Position numbers and translations under genes: made by a program. The notes beneath the pieces were generated by a model. The model ran no database searches. It worked only from the letters and a program-made list of their open reading frames with translations, and was not told the origin of the DNA. Shown piece by piece: positions 8,959 to 15,756 of a stretch of 15,797 nucleotides of DNA. This DNA is from an uncultured Desulfovibrio sp. Its GTDB lineage: Bacteria > Desulfobacterota > Desulfovibrionia > Desulfovibrionales > Desulfovibrionaceae. Each line of letters starts with the position of its first letter. Within the stretch, counting starts at the first letter, position 1. The stretch covers positions 1 to 15,797 of the forward strand of contig URTO01000007.1 in assembly GCA_900550745.1 (NCBI GenBank), read 5' to 3'.

Positions 8959-9243
8959 ATGAAACCTCTTTTCTATTTTCTGACGGCGGCGGCCTATCCC
9001 TTCGGCCTTTATGTTGTGGTTCCCCTGTATATGAAGCACGGCTACGTTGCCGCGGGCGGCGACGCGGCGGGCCGCGCCATGGCCGCCGGGCTTGCCGAAC
9101 TGTTCGCCATCGCCCTGTGGACACTCGGCGTGGTGGTCGTCAGCCTGCTTATCTCGCGCCTCCATTATAAGGAATGGCTCCCGACCATCGGCATCAACGC
9201 GATCATCATCCTGCTCTATCTTCGTTTTCAGCTCGGCCTTTAG
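8959..9243 (+). CDS. Small membrane protein, tandem paralogue 2
   Basis: This second 94-residue membrane protein is clearly related to the one before it and has the same length and layout of three hydrophobic segments. The N-terminal LFYFLTAAAYPFG matches the neighbour's LFYTLTAAAYPFG almost exactly, and conserved DA.GR, WTL.V, SR..Y.E positions follow. Its loop is a little different (KHGYVAAGGDAAGR, with no acidic start). AAAGG (8947-8951) lies 7 bases before the ATG at 8959, a good ribosome binding site. The bases before the start resemble those before the first copy (TTAAAGGCACAGC versus TTAAGGGACTCAGC), suggesting duplication of a whole gene with its leader. It is the last gene before a hairpin at 9265-9297. 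The function is unknown. Confidence 0.82.
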   Translation: MKPLFYFLTAAAYPFGLYVVVPLYMKHGYVAAGGDAAGRAMAAGLAELFAIALWTLGVVVVSLLISRLHYKEWLPTIGINAIIILLYLRFQLGL

Positions 9244-9264
9244 GCCGCAGCCTTACGGGGTGAG

Positions 9265-9297
9265 GGGGAAGGGGATGCCGGAAAGCTCCCCTTCCCC
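9265..9297. terminator. Hairpin after the small membrane genes
   Basis: GGGGAAGGGGA (9265-9275) pairs perfectly with TCCCCTTCCCC (9287-9297) around an 11-base loop. It begins 22 bases after the stop codon at 9243. There is no T tract. It belongs to the same G-rich/C-rich stop-proximal group seen at 2904 and 4756. Confidence 0.6.
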
Positions 9298-9708
9298 AAG
9301 CCTGCCCGCGTGCAGCCATCCCTCACGGAACGCCTCACATATGCCGTCGATATGCCCAACCCTGCCTGCATACAGCCCATCCCTTCCCAAGGGGGATTGC
9401 CTGCCACCCCCGTTCACAGCCTTTTCCAGCACGGCCTTCGGCATACGCCGATCCTGAAGAAGCGATAGGCCCGCAACGGTTCCGGCTTGCCGCACCCGGC
9501 CCCGCTCAGCCGATGATGCCTACCTAGCGGATTGAGCCCGGCCCAGCCGTCAAAAAATCGTTGAAAAAAGCGGCCGGAGAAGCGAAAAGCTGCGGAGGGG
9601 CGATGGTGTTGTGCCGCGGCTCCCTTCAGGCACGGCACCCCGCTGCCCGCCCTCATCACGGGGAACGGGTTCTTGCCCGTCGAGCCTTTGGGCCGGGGCG
9701 GGCCTCTG

Positions 9709-9725
9709 CCCCCTTATTGCGGGGG
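9709..9725 (-). terminator. Possible weak terminator of zur
   Basis: CCCCC (9709-9713) and GGGGG (9721-9725) form a short stem with a 7-base loop, 18 bases beyond the zur stop on the minus strand. More GC-rich inverted repeats lie just beyond, at 9660-9705. No T tract follows in the zur direction, so this is a weak call. Confidence 0.25.
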
Positions 9726-9742
9726 AACGGGCGTGCTTCCCT

Positions 9743-10114
9743 TCAGGGGTGGCAGTCTGGGCAAACCCCGAACAGAAAGCACTCGTGATCTTCCACAAGG
9801 AACCCTGAGGGCGCGGCCTCCCGCTCGTTCAGGGCGCAGCCGGGCAGATCGTACACTCGGTTGCAGACCCGGCAGTGGAAATGATGGTGATGCCCCTTTC
9901 CCGTGCGTTCGTAGAGCGTGCCGAGGGACGGATGGCATACCTGTTTGAGCCAGCCGTTTTCCAACAACAGCTTCACGTTGCGGTACACGGTGGCCTGATT
10001 GAGCGATTCCACCGCCATCCGTCCGGCCTCCAATATTTCCTCAATGCCGAGGGGCCGATCCAACTGGCAAAAAACCTGCTCAATCGCCGCCCGCTGTGAT
10101 GTCTTCCGTTTCAT
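9743..10114 (-). CDS. zur: Fur-family zinc uptake regulator Zur
   Basis: This 123-residue DNA-binding repressor most likely senses zinc and represses the divergent znuABC operon. Its winged-helix part includes the recognition helix LNQATVYRNVKLLLENGW (about 38-55). The hinge and dimer domain carry the His-rich HHHHFHC motif (75-81), the structural zinc pairs Cys 81/84 and Cys 118/121, and the sensing-site His 110 before the FLFGVCPDC tail. It is shorter than typical Fur (about 140-155) because the N-terminal arm is short; an in-frame TAG two codons upstream of the ATG rules out a longer product. GAGGTG lies 6 bases before the start. The Zur assignment, rather than Fur or PerR, rests mainly on adjacency to zinc-transporter genes. 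Confidence 0.88.
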   Translation of the reverse strand: MKRKTSQRAAIEQVFCQLDRPLGIEEILEAGRMAVESLNQATVYRNVKLLLENGWLKQVCHPSLGTLYERTGKGHHHHFHCRVCNRVYDLPGCALNEREAAPSGFLVEDHECFLFGVCPDCHP

Positions 10115-10237
10115 TCCCTACACCTCATACGACTGGGCCGCCGGCGCGTGCATCCTCGCGGAAGGTTCCGGTATTCCTGCAACCCATGCGCGTATCAGCC
10201 GCTGTAATGCACACATTCCCGCAGTCCGCACAACCTC

Positions 10238-10266
10238 TTGACACCTCATCCGGCAAGCATTAATTG
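10238..10266 (+). promoter_or_regulatory. Candidate promoter of znuACB
   Basis: A perfect TTGACA (10238-10243) is followed after 17 bases by TAATTG (10261-10266), an imperfect -10 box. It lies about 55 bases before the znuA start. The -10 region overlaps the palindrome at 10263-10282, the arrangement expected of a repressed promoter. Confidence 0.5.
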
Positions 10267-10282
10267 CAAATGCCTTCGCAAT
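10263..10282. promoter_or_regulatory. Candidate Zur operator
   Basis: The 20-base sequence ATTGCAAATGCCTTCGCAAT is a near-perfect inverted repeat: 8 of 10 positions pair, with ATTGC/GCAAT arms. A further GCAAT follows at 10284-10288. It overlaps the -10 region of the candidate znu promoter in the zur-znuA gap. The pattern and position suit a Fur-family dimer site; binding is inferred. Confidence 0.5.
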
Positions 10283-10321
10283 AGCAATAAGCCGTCCGCG
10301 CTTTTCCCGCAAGGAGCCCCC

Positions 10322-11242
10322 ATGCGTAAAACCACCGCCGGAACCGTATGCCTCATAGTCCTTATGTTGCTGTGCGGCGCCGCCCTCGCCCAGCCCCGGA
10401 TACTCGCCACCACCTTCCCCGTGTACCAGATTGTCCGCAACATCACGCAAAACGTGCCGGATGCGGAAGTCCGGCTCATGCTCCCCGCGCAGGCCGGATG
10501 CCCCCACGATTACGCCCTCACGCCGCAGGACATGGCCAAGCTCGCACAGGCCGACATCCTTGTCCTCAATGGGCTTGGCCTTGAAGCCTTCCTCGGTTCC
10601 CCTTCGGCACGCGCCAAAAAGGAAATCCATACCATCGACAGTTCCAAGGGCATCTCCGGGCTGCTCCCCTATACGGATAGGGAAGCGGCGCACGGGGAGT
10701 ATGAGGGGCACCGTCATGGGGGGATGAACCCCCACCTGTTCGCCAGCCCGCGCATGGCTGCGCAGATGGCCCGTTCCATCGCGGGGCAGCTTGCCGATCT
10801 CGATCCCGCCAACGCCGCGTCCTACTGGGCCAACGCCGAAAACTACGCCCGGAAGCTCGACGCGCTGGCCGACGAGTTCGCCGCGCTCGGCGGCAGGCTG
10901 AAAAACAACCGCATCATCACCCAGCACGGGGTGTTCGATTATCTGGCGCGCGACATGGGCCTTGATGTGACCGCGGTCATTCAGGCCGACGACACACAGG
11001 CGCCGTCCGCCTCCGATATGATGAAACTGATCAAGGCGATCCGCGACCAGCAGGTTGGGGCCATCTTTACGGAACCGCAGTACCCGGACAAGGTCGCCGC
11101 CACCCTGTCCCGCGAAACCGGGGTCGCTACGGCAAAGCTCGACCCCGCCGCCACGGGGCCGGCCTCCACGCCGCTGGACTATTACGAAAACACCATGCGC
11201 GCCAACCTGCACACGCTGGAGAGCACCCTTGGAACCAACTAA
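10322..11242 (+). CDS. znuA: Zinc ABC transporter, periplasmic binding protein ZnuA
   Basis: ZnuA captures zinc in the periplasm and delivers it to the ZnuB permease. The 306-residue product is a cluster A-I (cluster 9) solute-binding protein with a signal peptide ending near residue 23 (AALA|Q). Likely metal ligands are His 62 (CPHDY), His 138 (NPHLF), His 202 (TQHGVFDY) and Asp 274 (KLDP). A short His-rich loop, HGEYEGHRHGG (about 124-134), sits just before the second ligand as in many zinc rather than manganese binders, though it is shorter than in E. coli ZnuA. The NPH motif continues LFASP rather than the common WLDP. The ATG at 10322 has AAGGAG 5 bases upstream; the open frame extends upstream to 10238 but without coding character. 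It is the first gene of the znu operon. Confidence 0.94.
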   Translation: MRKTTAGTVCLIVLMLLCGAALAQPRILATTFPVYQIVRNITQNVPDAEVRLMLPAQAGCPHDYALTPQDMAKLAQADILVLNGLGLEAFLGSPSARAKKEIHTIDSSKGISGLLPYTDREAAHGEYEGHRHGGMNPHLFASPRMAAQMARSIAGQLADLDPANAASYWANAENYARKLDALADEFAALGGRLKNNRIITQHGVFDYLARDMGLDVTAVIQADDTQAPSASDMMKLIKAIRDQQVGAIFTEPQYPDKVAATLSRETGVATAKLDPAATGPASTPLDYYENTMRANLHTLESTLGTN

Positions 11243-11996
11243 CGCCGTCGCCTTCCGTGACGTATCCGTGCGCCGGAGCGGGCTCGCCATCCTTGAGCAC
11301 GTCAACGCCACAGTCCCGCAGGGAAGCTGCACCGTCATCGTGGGCCCCAACGGTGCGGGCAAGACCACGCTCATCCTCGCCCTCATCGGCGAGATGCGCC
11401 ACGGCGGGGCTATCGACATCATGCCGGGGCGGAATGGAAAATCCCTGCGGCTCGGCTATGTGCCGCAGCGCATCAGCATCGACCGGGGCATGCCGCTCAC
11501 GGTCATGGAATTCCTCGTCATGGGCATCCAGAAGCGCCCGCTCTGGCTCGGCATCCGGCCCTCGCTGAAGGAACATTCGCTTGGGCTCCTCGCAATGGTC
11601 AAGGCGGAGCACCTCGCCTCCCGGCGGCTTGGCGATCTGTCCGGCGGCGAGATGCAGCGCGTCCTGTTGGCCCTTGCCTTACAGCAGGAACCGGAACTGC
11701 TCGTGCTCGACGAGCCCTCGGCCGGGGTAGATTTTCAGGGAGAGCACCTGTTCTGCGAGCTGCTGGACGAACTGCGCGCCGCCAAAGGGTTCACGCAGCT
11801 TATGGTCAGCCACGATCTCGGCATGGTCTTCCACCACGCCACGCACGTCATCTGCCTCAAACGGCATGTCTTCGCGGAAGGCACGCCCGACGAGGTGCTG
11901 ACGCAAGAAAACCTTATGGCCCTGTTCGGCATGCACATGGGCCTCATCACCCCCCATGCCCCCGCCGAGGCCAAGCCAAAGGACAGCCATGTTTGA
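11229..11996 (+). CDS. znuC: Zinc ABC transporter ATPase ZnuC
   Basis: ZnuC hydrolyses ATP on the cytoplasmic face to power zinc import through ZnuB. The 255-residue product has Walker A GPNGAGKT (39-46), the Q-loop Gln 80, the signature LSGGE (137-141), Walker B LLVLDE (157-162) and the H-loop His 195. The start is taken as TTG 11229: GGAGAG (11218-11223) lies 5 bases upstream, the length then matches the family, and no ATG lies in a suitable place. This start lies inside the end of znuA (14-base overlap), implying translational coupling. The reading frame continues upstream through znuA but is not ZnuC-like there. The stop overlaps the start of znuB. Confidence 0.94.
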   Translation: MEPTNAVAFRDVSVRRSGLAILEHVNATVPQGSCTVIVGPNGAGKTTLILALIGEMRHGGAIDIMPGRNGKSLRLGYVPQRISIDRGMPLTVMEFLVMGIQKRPLWLGIRPSLKEHSLGLLAMVKAEHLASRRLGDLSGGEMQRVLLALALQQEPELLVLDEPSAGVDFQGEHLFCELLDELRAAKGFTQLMVSHDLGMVFHHATHVICLKRHVFAEGTPDEVLTQENLMALFGMHMGLITPHAPAEAKPKDSHV

Positions 11997-12855
11997 TATC
12001 GAGCCGCTCTACCGCCTCGTCTCCCTGCTCCCCTTTGAGTGCCTACAGGCCGGGTTCATGCAGCAGGCCCTCACCGCCCTGATCCTGCTCGCGCCGATGG
12101 CGGCGACCATGGGCGTGCAGGTCGTCAGCTTCCGCATGGCCTTCTTTTCCGATGCGATCAGCCATTCCGCCTTCGCGGGCGTGGCGCTCGGTCTGATCTT
12201 TTCCATCAACCCACATGTCGCCATGCCGGTTTTCGGCATCCTCGTCGGGCTCGGCATCATGGCGGTACAGCGGAACAGCGCCCTTTCCTCGGACACGATC
12301 ATCGGCGTATTCTTCTCGGCGGTCATGGCCTTCGGCCTCGCCGTGGTCAGCCGGGACAACGCCGTGGCCCGTGATCTGCAACAATTCCTCTACGGCGACA
12401 TCCTGACCATCACGGAAAACGACATCCGCTGGCTCATCGGCCTGTTTTTCGCGCTGGCGGCCTTTCAGATATGGGGCTACAACCGCCTGCTGTACATCGG
12501 CCTCAACCCTGTGGTCGCCAAGGCCCACCGCATCAAGGTGTTTTTCTGGCAATACCTTTTCGCCGGGCTGCTCGCGCTCGTCGTGATGTTCTCCGTCTGG
12601 GCCGTGGGCGTCCTGCTGGTGACGGCGCTGCTCATCGTGCCCGCAGCCACGGCCCGCAACCTCGCCCGCACAGCCGGGGGCATGTTCTGGTGGTCAATCC
12701 TCGTCAGCGTCACTTCCGCCGTAGCCGGGCTGGTGCTTTCCGCACAGGAATGGGCCGGGACAGCCACCGGAGCGACCGTTGTCCTCGTCTCCTGCGGCTG
12801 GTTCCTGCTGAGCGCCGTCCTCGCCGCCATACGGGGGGAGGGACGGCGGCAGTAA
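11989..12855 (+). CDS. znuB: Zinc ABC transporter permease ZnuB
   Basis: ZnuB forms the zinc channel in the inner membrane as a dimer, belonging to the ABC-3 permease family. The 288-residue product is strongly hydrophobic with about eight predicted membrane segments and typical motifs such as SDAISHSAFAGVALG (about 54-68), SSDTIIGVFFS, the FLYGDIL segment and VGVLLVTALLIVPAATARNLA. ATG 11989 overlaps the znuC stop by 8 bases and has AAAGGA (11978-11983) 5 bases upstream. It is the last gene of the operon; the terminator at 12985-13024 follows after about 130 bases. Confidence 0.95.
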   Translation: MFDIEPLYRLVSLLPFECLQAGFMQQALTALILLAPMAATMGVQVVSFRMAFFSDAISHSAFAGVALGLIFSINPHVAMPVFGILVGLGIMAVQRNSALSSDTIIGVFFSAVMAFGLAVVSRDNAVARDLQQFLYGDILTITENDIRWLIGLFFALAAFQIWGYNRLLYIGLNPVVAKAHRIKVFFWQYLFAGLLALVVMFSVWAVGVLLVTALLIVPAATARNLARTAGGMFWWSILVSVTSAVAGLVLSAQEWAGTATGATVVLVSCGWFLLSAVLAAIRGEGRRQ

Positions 12856-12857
12856 GC

Positions 12858-12942
12858 ATTCGTGAAGCGCGTGCGGCACGCCTGCCGCAGCCGCTTCGGG
12901 ATCGGCCCGTGCGTCAATTCGTGGATGCGCGTGCGGTACGCC
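12858..12942. repeat. Imperfect direct repeat after znuB
   Basis: ATTCGTGAAGCGCGTGCGG and the close copy ATTCGTGGATGCGCGTGCGG start about 60 bases apart (12858 and 12917) and continue as CACGCC and TACGCC, giving about 25 bases with three differences. Each unit contains a short GCGTG/CACGC-type inverted repeat. The role is unknown. Confidence 0.6.
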
Positions 12943-12984
12943 GGGAACCTTGCGCCTTATCCGGCAACGGCTTGCTTCCAATAG

Positions 12985-13024
12985 AAAAGCGCCCTCTTCC
13001 GAATCACGGAACAGGGCGCTTTTT
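12985..13024. terminator. Strong intrinsic terminator, probably bidirectional
   Basis: AAAAGCGCCCT (12985-12995) pairs perfectly with AGGGCGCTTTT (13013-13023), and an inner stem TTCCG (12997-13001) / CGGAA (13007-13011) closes it with loop AATCA. The T run serves plus-strand transcripts from znuB, and the A run on the left can serve minus-strand readthrough from aspA. Confidence 0.85.
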
Positions 13025-13330
13025 GACGCTCCGGACGGGGATGCGCCTTTCACCGGCGGCCGCCAAGCTGACCGGGGAAAGTCCGGGGTGCCGTACCCCT
13101 GTTTCTCAATCGTATGGAAACGCCTTCCGCATACCCCATCCAGCCGGGCGTCTTTGGGAAAGGCTGTGTCATAGAAAATGGCTGATGCTTTTTTCCAGCT
13201 CCAAAGGGATAACCGGCAAAAGGCCTGAGCCGTGGATCCCGCCAAGGGGAAAACCGGAGAAAAAGGCCGTATTTTCACCGCACTGTGGAGATGAAACCAC
13301 CACATTCTCTAACAAAGCCTTGGGAATGCT

Positions 13331-13363
13331 GAGGGCGCCTCCCTGAAAAGGGAGATGCCTCAA
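13331..13363 (-). terminator. Imperfect hairpin just after aspA
   Basis: On the minus strand GAGGCATCTCCCTT can pair with AGGGAGGCGCCCTC with an internal mismatch of three bases (plus-strand arms 13331-13344 and 13348-13361). It starts within 6 bases of the aspA stop and lacks a T tract. It may be an mRNA-end hairpin rather than a true terminator. Confidence 0.35.
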
Positions 13364-13365
13364 CA

Positions 13366-14754
13366 TTACTTTCTGTTGATCATGTGCTCAGGGGCGAGGA
13401 TGTCGTCGAGCTTCTCGCGGCTGAGGAGGTTTCGGGCGAGCACGATGTCGAGCACCGAGCCGCCGGTTTCGAGGGCTTCCTTGGCGATGGACGCGGAAGT
13501 TTCATAGCCGAGATAGGGATTCAGGGCCGTGATGATGCCGATGCTGTTCTCGACCATGCTGCGGCAGCGTTCCTTGTTCGCCGTAATGCCGCTCACGCAG
13601 CGATCCTGCAACGTCCGCATGGCCTGACGCAGGCGGTGGATGCCGTTCGCCAGCGAGAAGGCGATGATCGGCTCCATGACGTTCAGCTCAAGCTGCCCGG
13701 CTTCCGCCGCCATCGTGATGGTCACGTCCTTGCCGATGATGTCGAACGCCACCTGCGAAACCACTTCTGGGATGACCGGGTTGACCTTGCCCGGCATGAT
13801 CGAGGAGCCGGGCTGCAACCGGGGCAGGTTGATCTCATTGATGCCCGTGCGCGGGCCGGAGGACAGCAGGCGCAGGTCATTGCAGATCTTGGAGAGCTTG
13901 ACCGCGATGCGCTTGAGCACGCCGGAAGTCTGCACATAGGCCCCGGTGTCCCACGTCGCCTCGATGAGGTTGGTGGACAGCACCACCGGAATCCCGCTGA
14001 CGTCGGCGAGGGCCTTTGAAGCGGCTTCGGCATAGCCCTTGGGCGCGTTGATGCTTGTCCCGATGGCGGTCGCGCCGAGGTTGATTTCAAGCAGGAGCTT
14101 GCGGGATTCCTCGACGCGGAGGATGTCCTCGCCGATGGTCGTCGCATACGCGCCGAACTCCTGGCCGAGCGTCATGGGCACGGCATCCTGCAACTGCGTG
14201 CGGCCCATCTTGATGACGTCAGAAAACTCTTCGGACTTGGCCCCGAACCCACGCTGGAGATAGGCCATATCGCCGGTCAGTTGGCCCAACATGCTGTACA
14301 GGGCGATGCGCAGGGCCGTGGGGTAGATGTCGTTGGTGGACTGCGAGCAGTTCACATGGTTGTTGGGGTGGCAATATTCATATTCGCCCTTCTTGCGGCC
14401 CAACAGCTCAAGGGCGCGGTTGGCGATGACCTCGTTGGCGTTCATGTTGGTCGAAGTCCCCGCGCCGCCCTGAATGCAGTCCACGGGAAATTGATCGTGC
14501 AGCTTGCCCTCAATGATCTCGTCGCAGGCCGCACAGATGGCATCCCCGATTTCGCGGGGCAGCACGCCGCACCGCATGTTCGCAATGGCGGCGGCCTTCT
14601 TGACCAGACCGAGCGCCCTGATAAGCTCCGGGAAGCTGGAGATGCTCACGCCGGAAATCGGGAAGTTCTCAACCGCCCGGTACGTCTGGATTCCATAATA
14701 TGTATCGGCAGGGATGCGCATTTCACCCAAAAAATCATGTTCGAGGCGAGGCAT
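13366..14754 (-). CDS. aspA: Aspartate ammonia-lyase
   Basis: AspA splits L-aspartate into fumarate and ammonia in the cytoplasm; in anaerobes the fumarate can serve as an electron acceptor and the reaction opens amino-acid catabolism. The 462-residue product is in the aspartase/fumarase superfamily, with GAGTSTNMNANE (97-108), SQSTNDIYPTA (137-147) and the signature loop GSSIMPGKVNP (316-326) with catalytic Ser 318. GRTQLQDAVP (184-193) favours aspartase, since fumarase C normally has GRTHLQDATP. The ATG at 14754 has AGGAGA 8 bases upstream. It is divergent from the LysR gene with a 105-base gap, and probably monocistronic. Confidence 0.95.
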   Translation of the reverse strand: MPRLEHDFLGEMRIPADTYYGIQTYRAVENFPISGVSISSFPELIRALGLVKKAAAIANMRCGVLPREIGDAICAACDEIIEGKLHDQFPVDCIQGGAGTSTNMNANEVIANRALELLGRKKGEYEYCHPNNHVNCSQSTNDIYPTALRIALYSMLGQLTGDMAYLQRGFGAKSEEFSDVIKMGRTQLQDAVPMTLGQEFGAYATTIGEDILRVEESRKLLLEINLGATAIGTSINAPKGYAEAASKALADVSGIPVVLSTNLIEATWDTGAYVQTSGVLKRIAVKLSKICNDLRLLSSGPRTGINEINLPRLQPGSSIMPGKVNPVIPEVVSQVAFDIIGKDVTITMAAEAGQLELNVMEPIIAFSLANGIHRLRQAMRTLQDRCVSGITANKERCRSMVENSIGIITALNPYLGYETSASIAKEALETGGSVLDIVLARNLLSREKLDDILAPEHMINRK

Positions 14755-14795
14755 GGACGTTTCTCCTGTTTGGTGCGAATACTGAACGTGCCTTG

Positions 14796-14830
14796 ACTAT
14801 AAGAAACACCCAGCGGAACTGGCAATTGCC
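14796..14830 (-). promoter_or_regulatory. Candidate aspA promoter with overlapping palindrome
   Basis: Read on the minus strand, TTGCCA (14820-14825) and TATAGT (14796-14801) are 18 bases apart, a good sigma-70-type pair about 40 bases upstream of aspA. The perfect palindrome GGCAATTGCC (14821-14830) overlaps the -35 box and is a candidate binding site for the divergent LysR regulator or another dimeric protein. Confidence 0.45.
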
Positions 14831-14859
14831 GATTTCGTATCGCGTCATGATCAAAAAGC

Positions 14860-15756
14860 ATGGAGCCCCGCGTGGATCAGAAACTCCTTGAAGACTTCCT
14901 CAGCCTGTGCCGCCACAGAAGCTTTTCCCATGCGGCGCAGGAGCGCAACGTCACCCAGCCCGCCTTCAGCCGCCGCATCCGGGCGCTGGAGGAATGGCTC
15001 GGCGTGATCCTGTTCGACCGGACGGCCCTCCCCATCCGCCTCACGGCGCAGGGCGAACAGTTCCTGCCCGTGGCCCGCGACATCGTAGACCGCATGGCCG
15101 AAGCCCGGAGGGAATTCGCGGCCGGAAACCGTTCCGACGGCATCGTCCGCCTCATCAGCCTGCCGACCCTCTCCATCAACGTGCTCCCGGATCTCCTCTT
15201 CCGGGTGCGGCAGACGTGCGATCAGCTCCGTTTTGTGGTCAACCCGTTCCCGCAAAGCGTGGAAGAGCATTTCTGCGCCCTGATGGAACATCAGGTGGAC
15301 ATGCTCCTCACCTACAGGCTGGACGAATACGAGTCGGACAGCGAATTCCTTTCGCACATCGAATCCGCCGCCGTCGGCCGGGAACGCTTCCTCCCCGTCG
15401 TGGGGAGCGCCCTTGCGGAACGCCTTCCGAGCACATCCCCCCTGCCCTACCTTTCCTACAGCAATTTCTCCTTCGCCAACCGGATCATCCTTCCGCTCTG
15501 CGAAAAGACGCCCTGCGAACTCCAGTCCGTCTATGAAAGCAGCCTGAGCGAAGGCATCGTCAAAATGCTGGAAAAAGGCATCGGCATGGCATGGGTCCCG
15601 GAAACGCTGGTGAGCGAACAATTGAAGCGGGGTACCATCCGCCGCATATGGGAAGATCGCCCGGATCTCAGCGTGGAAGTGGATATCAAGCTCTACCGCA
15701 ACAAAACCGTCCACCGGGCCGCCATCGAAACCTTCTGGAAAGCCATCCTCCCCTAG
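14860..15756 (+). CDS. LysR-family transcriptional regulator, HypT-like
   Basis: This 298-residue product is a LysR-type regulator. The N-terminal winged helix (about 7-65) reads LEDFLSLCRHRSFSHAAQERNVTQPAFSRRIRALEEWLGVILFDR in outline, and the C-terminal two-lobed effector domain spans about 95-298. The wording of the helix and of the effector domain (SLPTLSINVLPDLL, YLSYSNFSFANR, GIGMAWVPE) resembles E. coli HypT (YjiE), the hypochlorite-responsive regulator, but this subfamily call is from memory. Start choice is open: ATG 14860 has no ribosome binding site, whereas GTG 14872 has GGAG 6 bases upstream and would give a 294-residue protein still containing the whole helix. Divergence from aspA suggests that it controls aspA and itself; the inducer is unknown. 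Confidence 0.9.
   Translation: MEPRVDQKLLEDFLSLCRHRSFSHAAQERNVTQPAFSRRIRALEEWLGVILFDRTALPIRLTAQGEQFLPVARDIVDRMAEARREFAAGNRSDGIVRLISLPTLSINVLPDLLFRVRQTCDQLRFVVNPFPQSVEEHFCALMEHQVDMLLTYRLDEYESDSEFLSHIESAAVGRERFLPVVGSALAERLPSTSPLPYLSYSNFSFANRIILPLCEKTPCELQSVYESSLSEGIVKMLEKGIGMAWVPETLVSEQLKRGTIRRIWEDRPDLSVEVDIKLYRNKTVHRAAIETFWKAILP

Larger units (their letters stand above)
9244..9742. other. Gene-free convergent region between the small membrane gene and zur
   Basis: Both flanking genes end here. I find a hairpin at 9265-9297 and several short GC inverted repeats at 9660-9745. Open frames on the minus strand at about 9253-9495 and 9414-9659 overlap each other in different frames and match nothing I know. 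A decayed gene cannot be excluded, but nothing positive supports one. Confidence 0.5.
12856..13365. other. Intergenic region between znuB and aspA (convergent)
   Basis: No gene is supported. It contains a direct repeat of about 25 bases (12858-12882 and 12918-12942), a strong two-way terminator (12985-13024), a small inverted repeat GGGGT/ACCCC (13085-13099), and an imperfect hairpin near the aspA end (13331-13363). A 65-codon minus-strand frame starts in the aspA stop codon and ends at 13169, but it does not look like a protein I know. Confidence 0.5.

Noticed and set aside
9253..9659. Two overlapping minus-strand frames in the gap before zur, considered as a broken gene
   Set aside because: They overlap in different frames with no recognisable family or conserved motif in either, so a frameshifted pseudogene cannot be supported.
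10118..11422. 434-codon minus-strand open frame opposite znuA and the znuC start
   Set aside because: It would run through the promoter region and the whole of znuA, and its sequence is Gly/Arg-rich without any recognisable domain.
12694..13305. 203-codon minus-strand frame crossing the znuB end and the terminator
   Set aside because: It overlaps the znuB 3' end and contains a strong intrinsic terminator; it has no domain and unlikely composition.
13169..13366. 65-codon minus-strand frame whose ATG overlaps the aspA stop (TAATG)
   Set aside because: The overlap suggests coupling, but its first codons form the hairpin after aspA, there is no ribosome binding site of note, and the product resembles nothing known. 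Kept only as a possibility.
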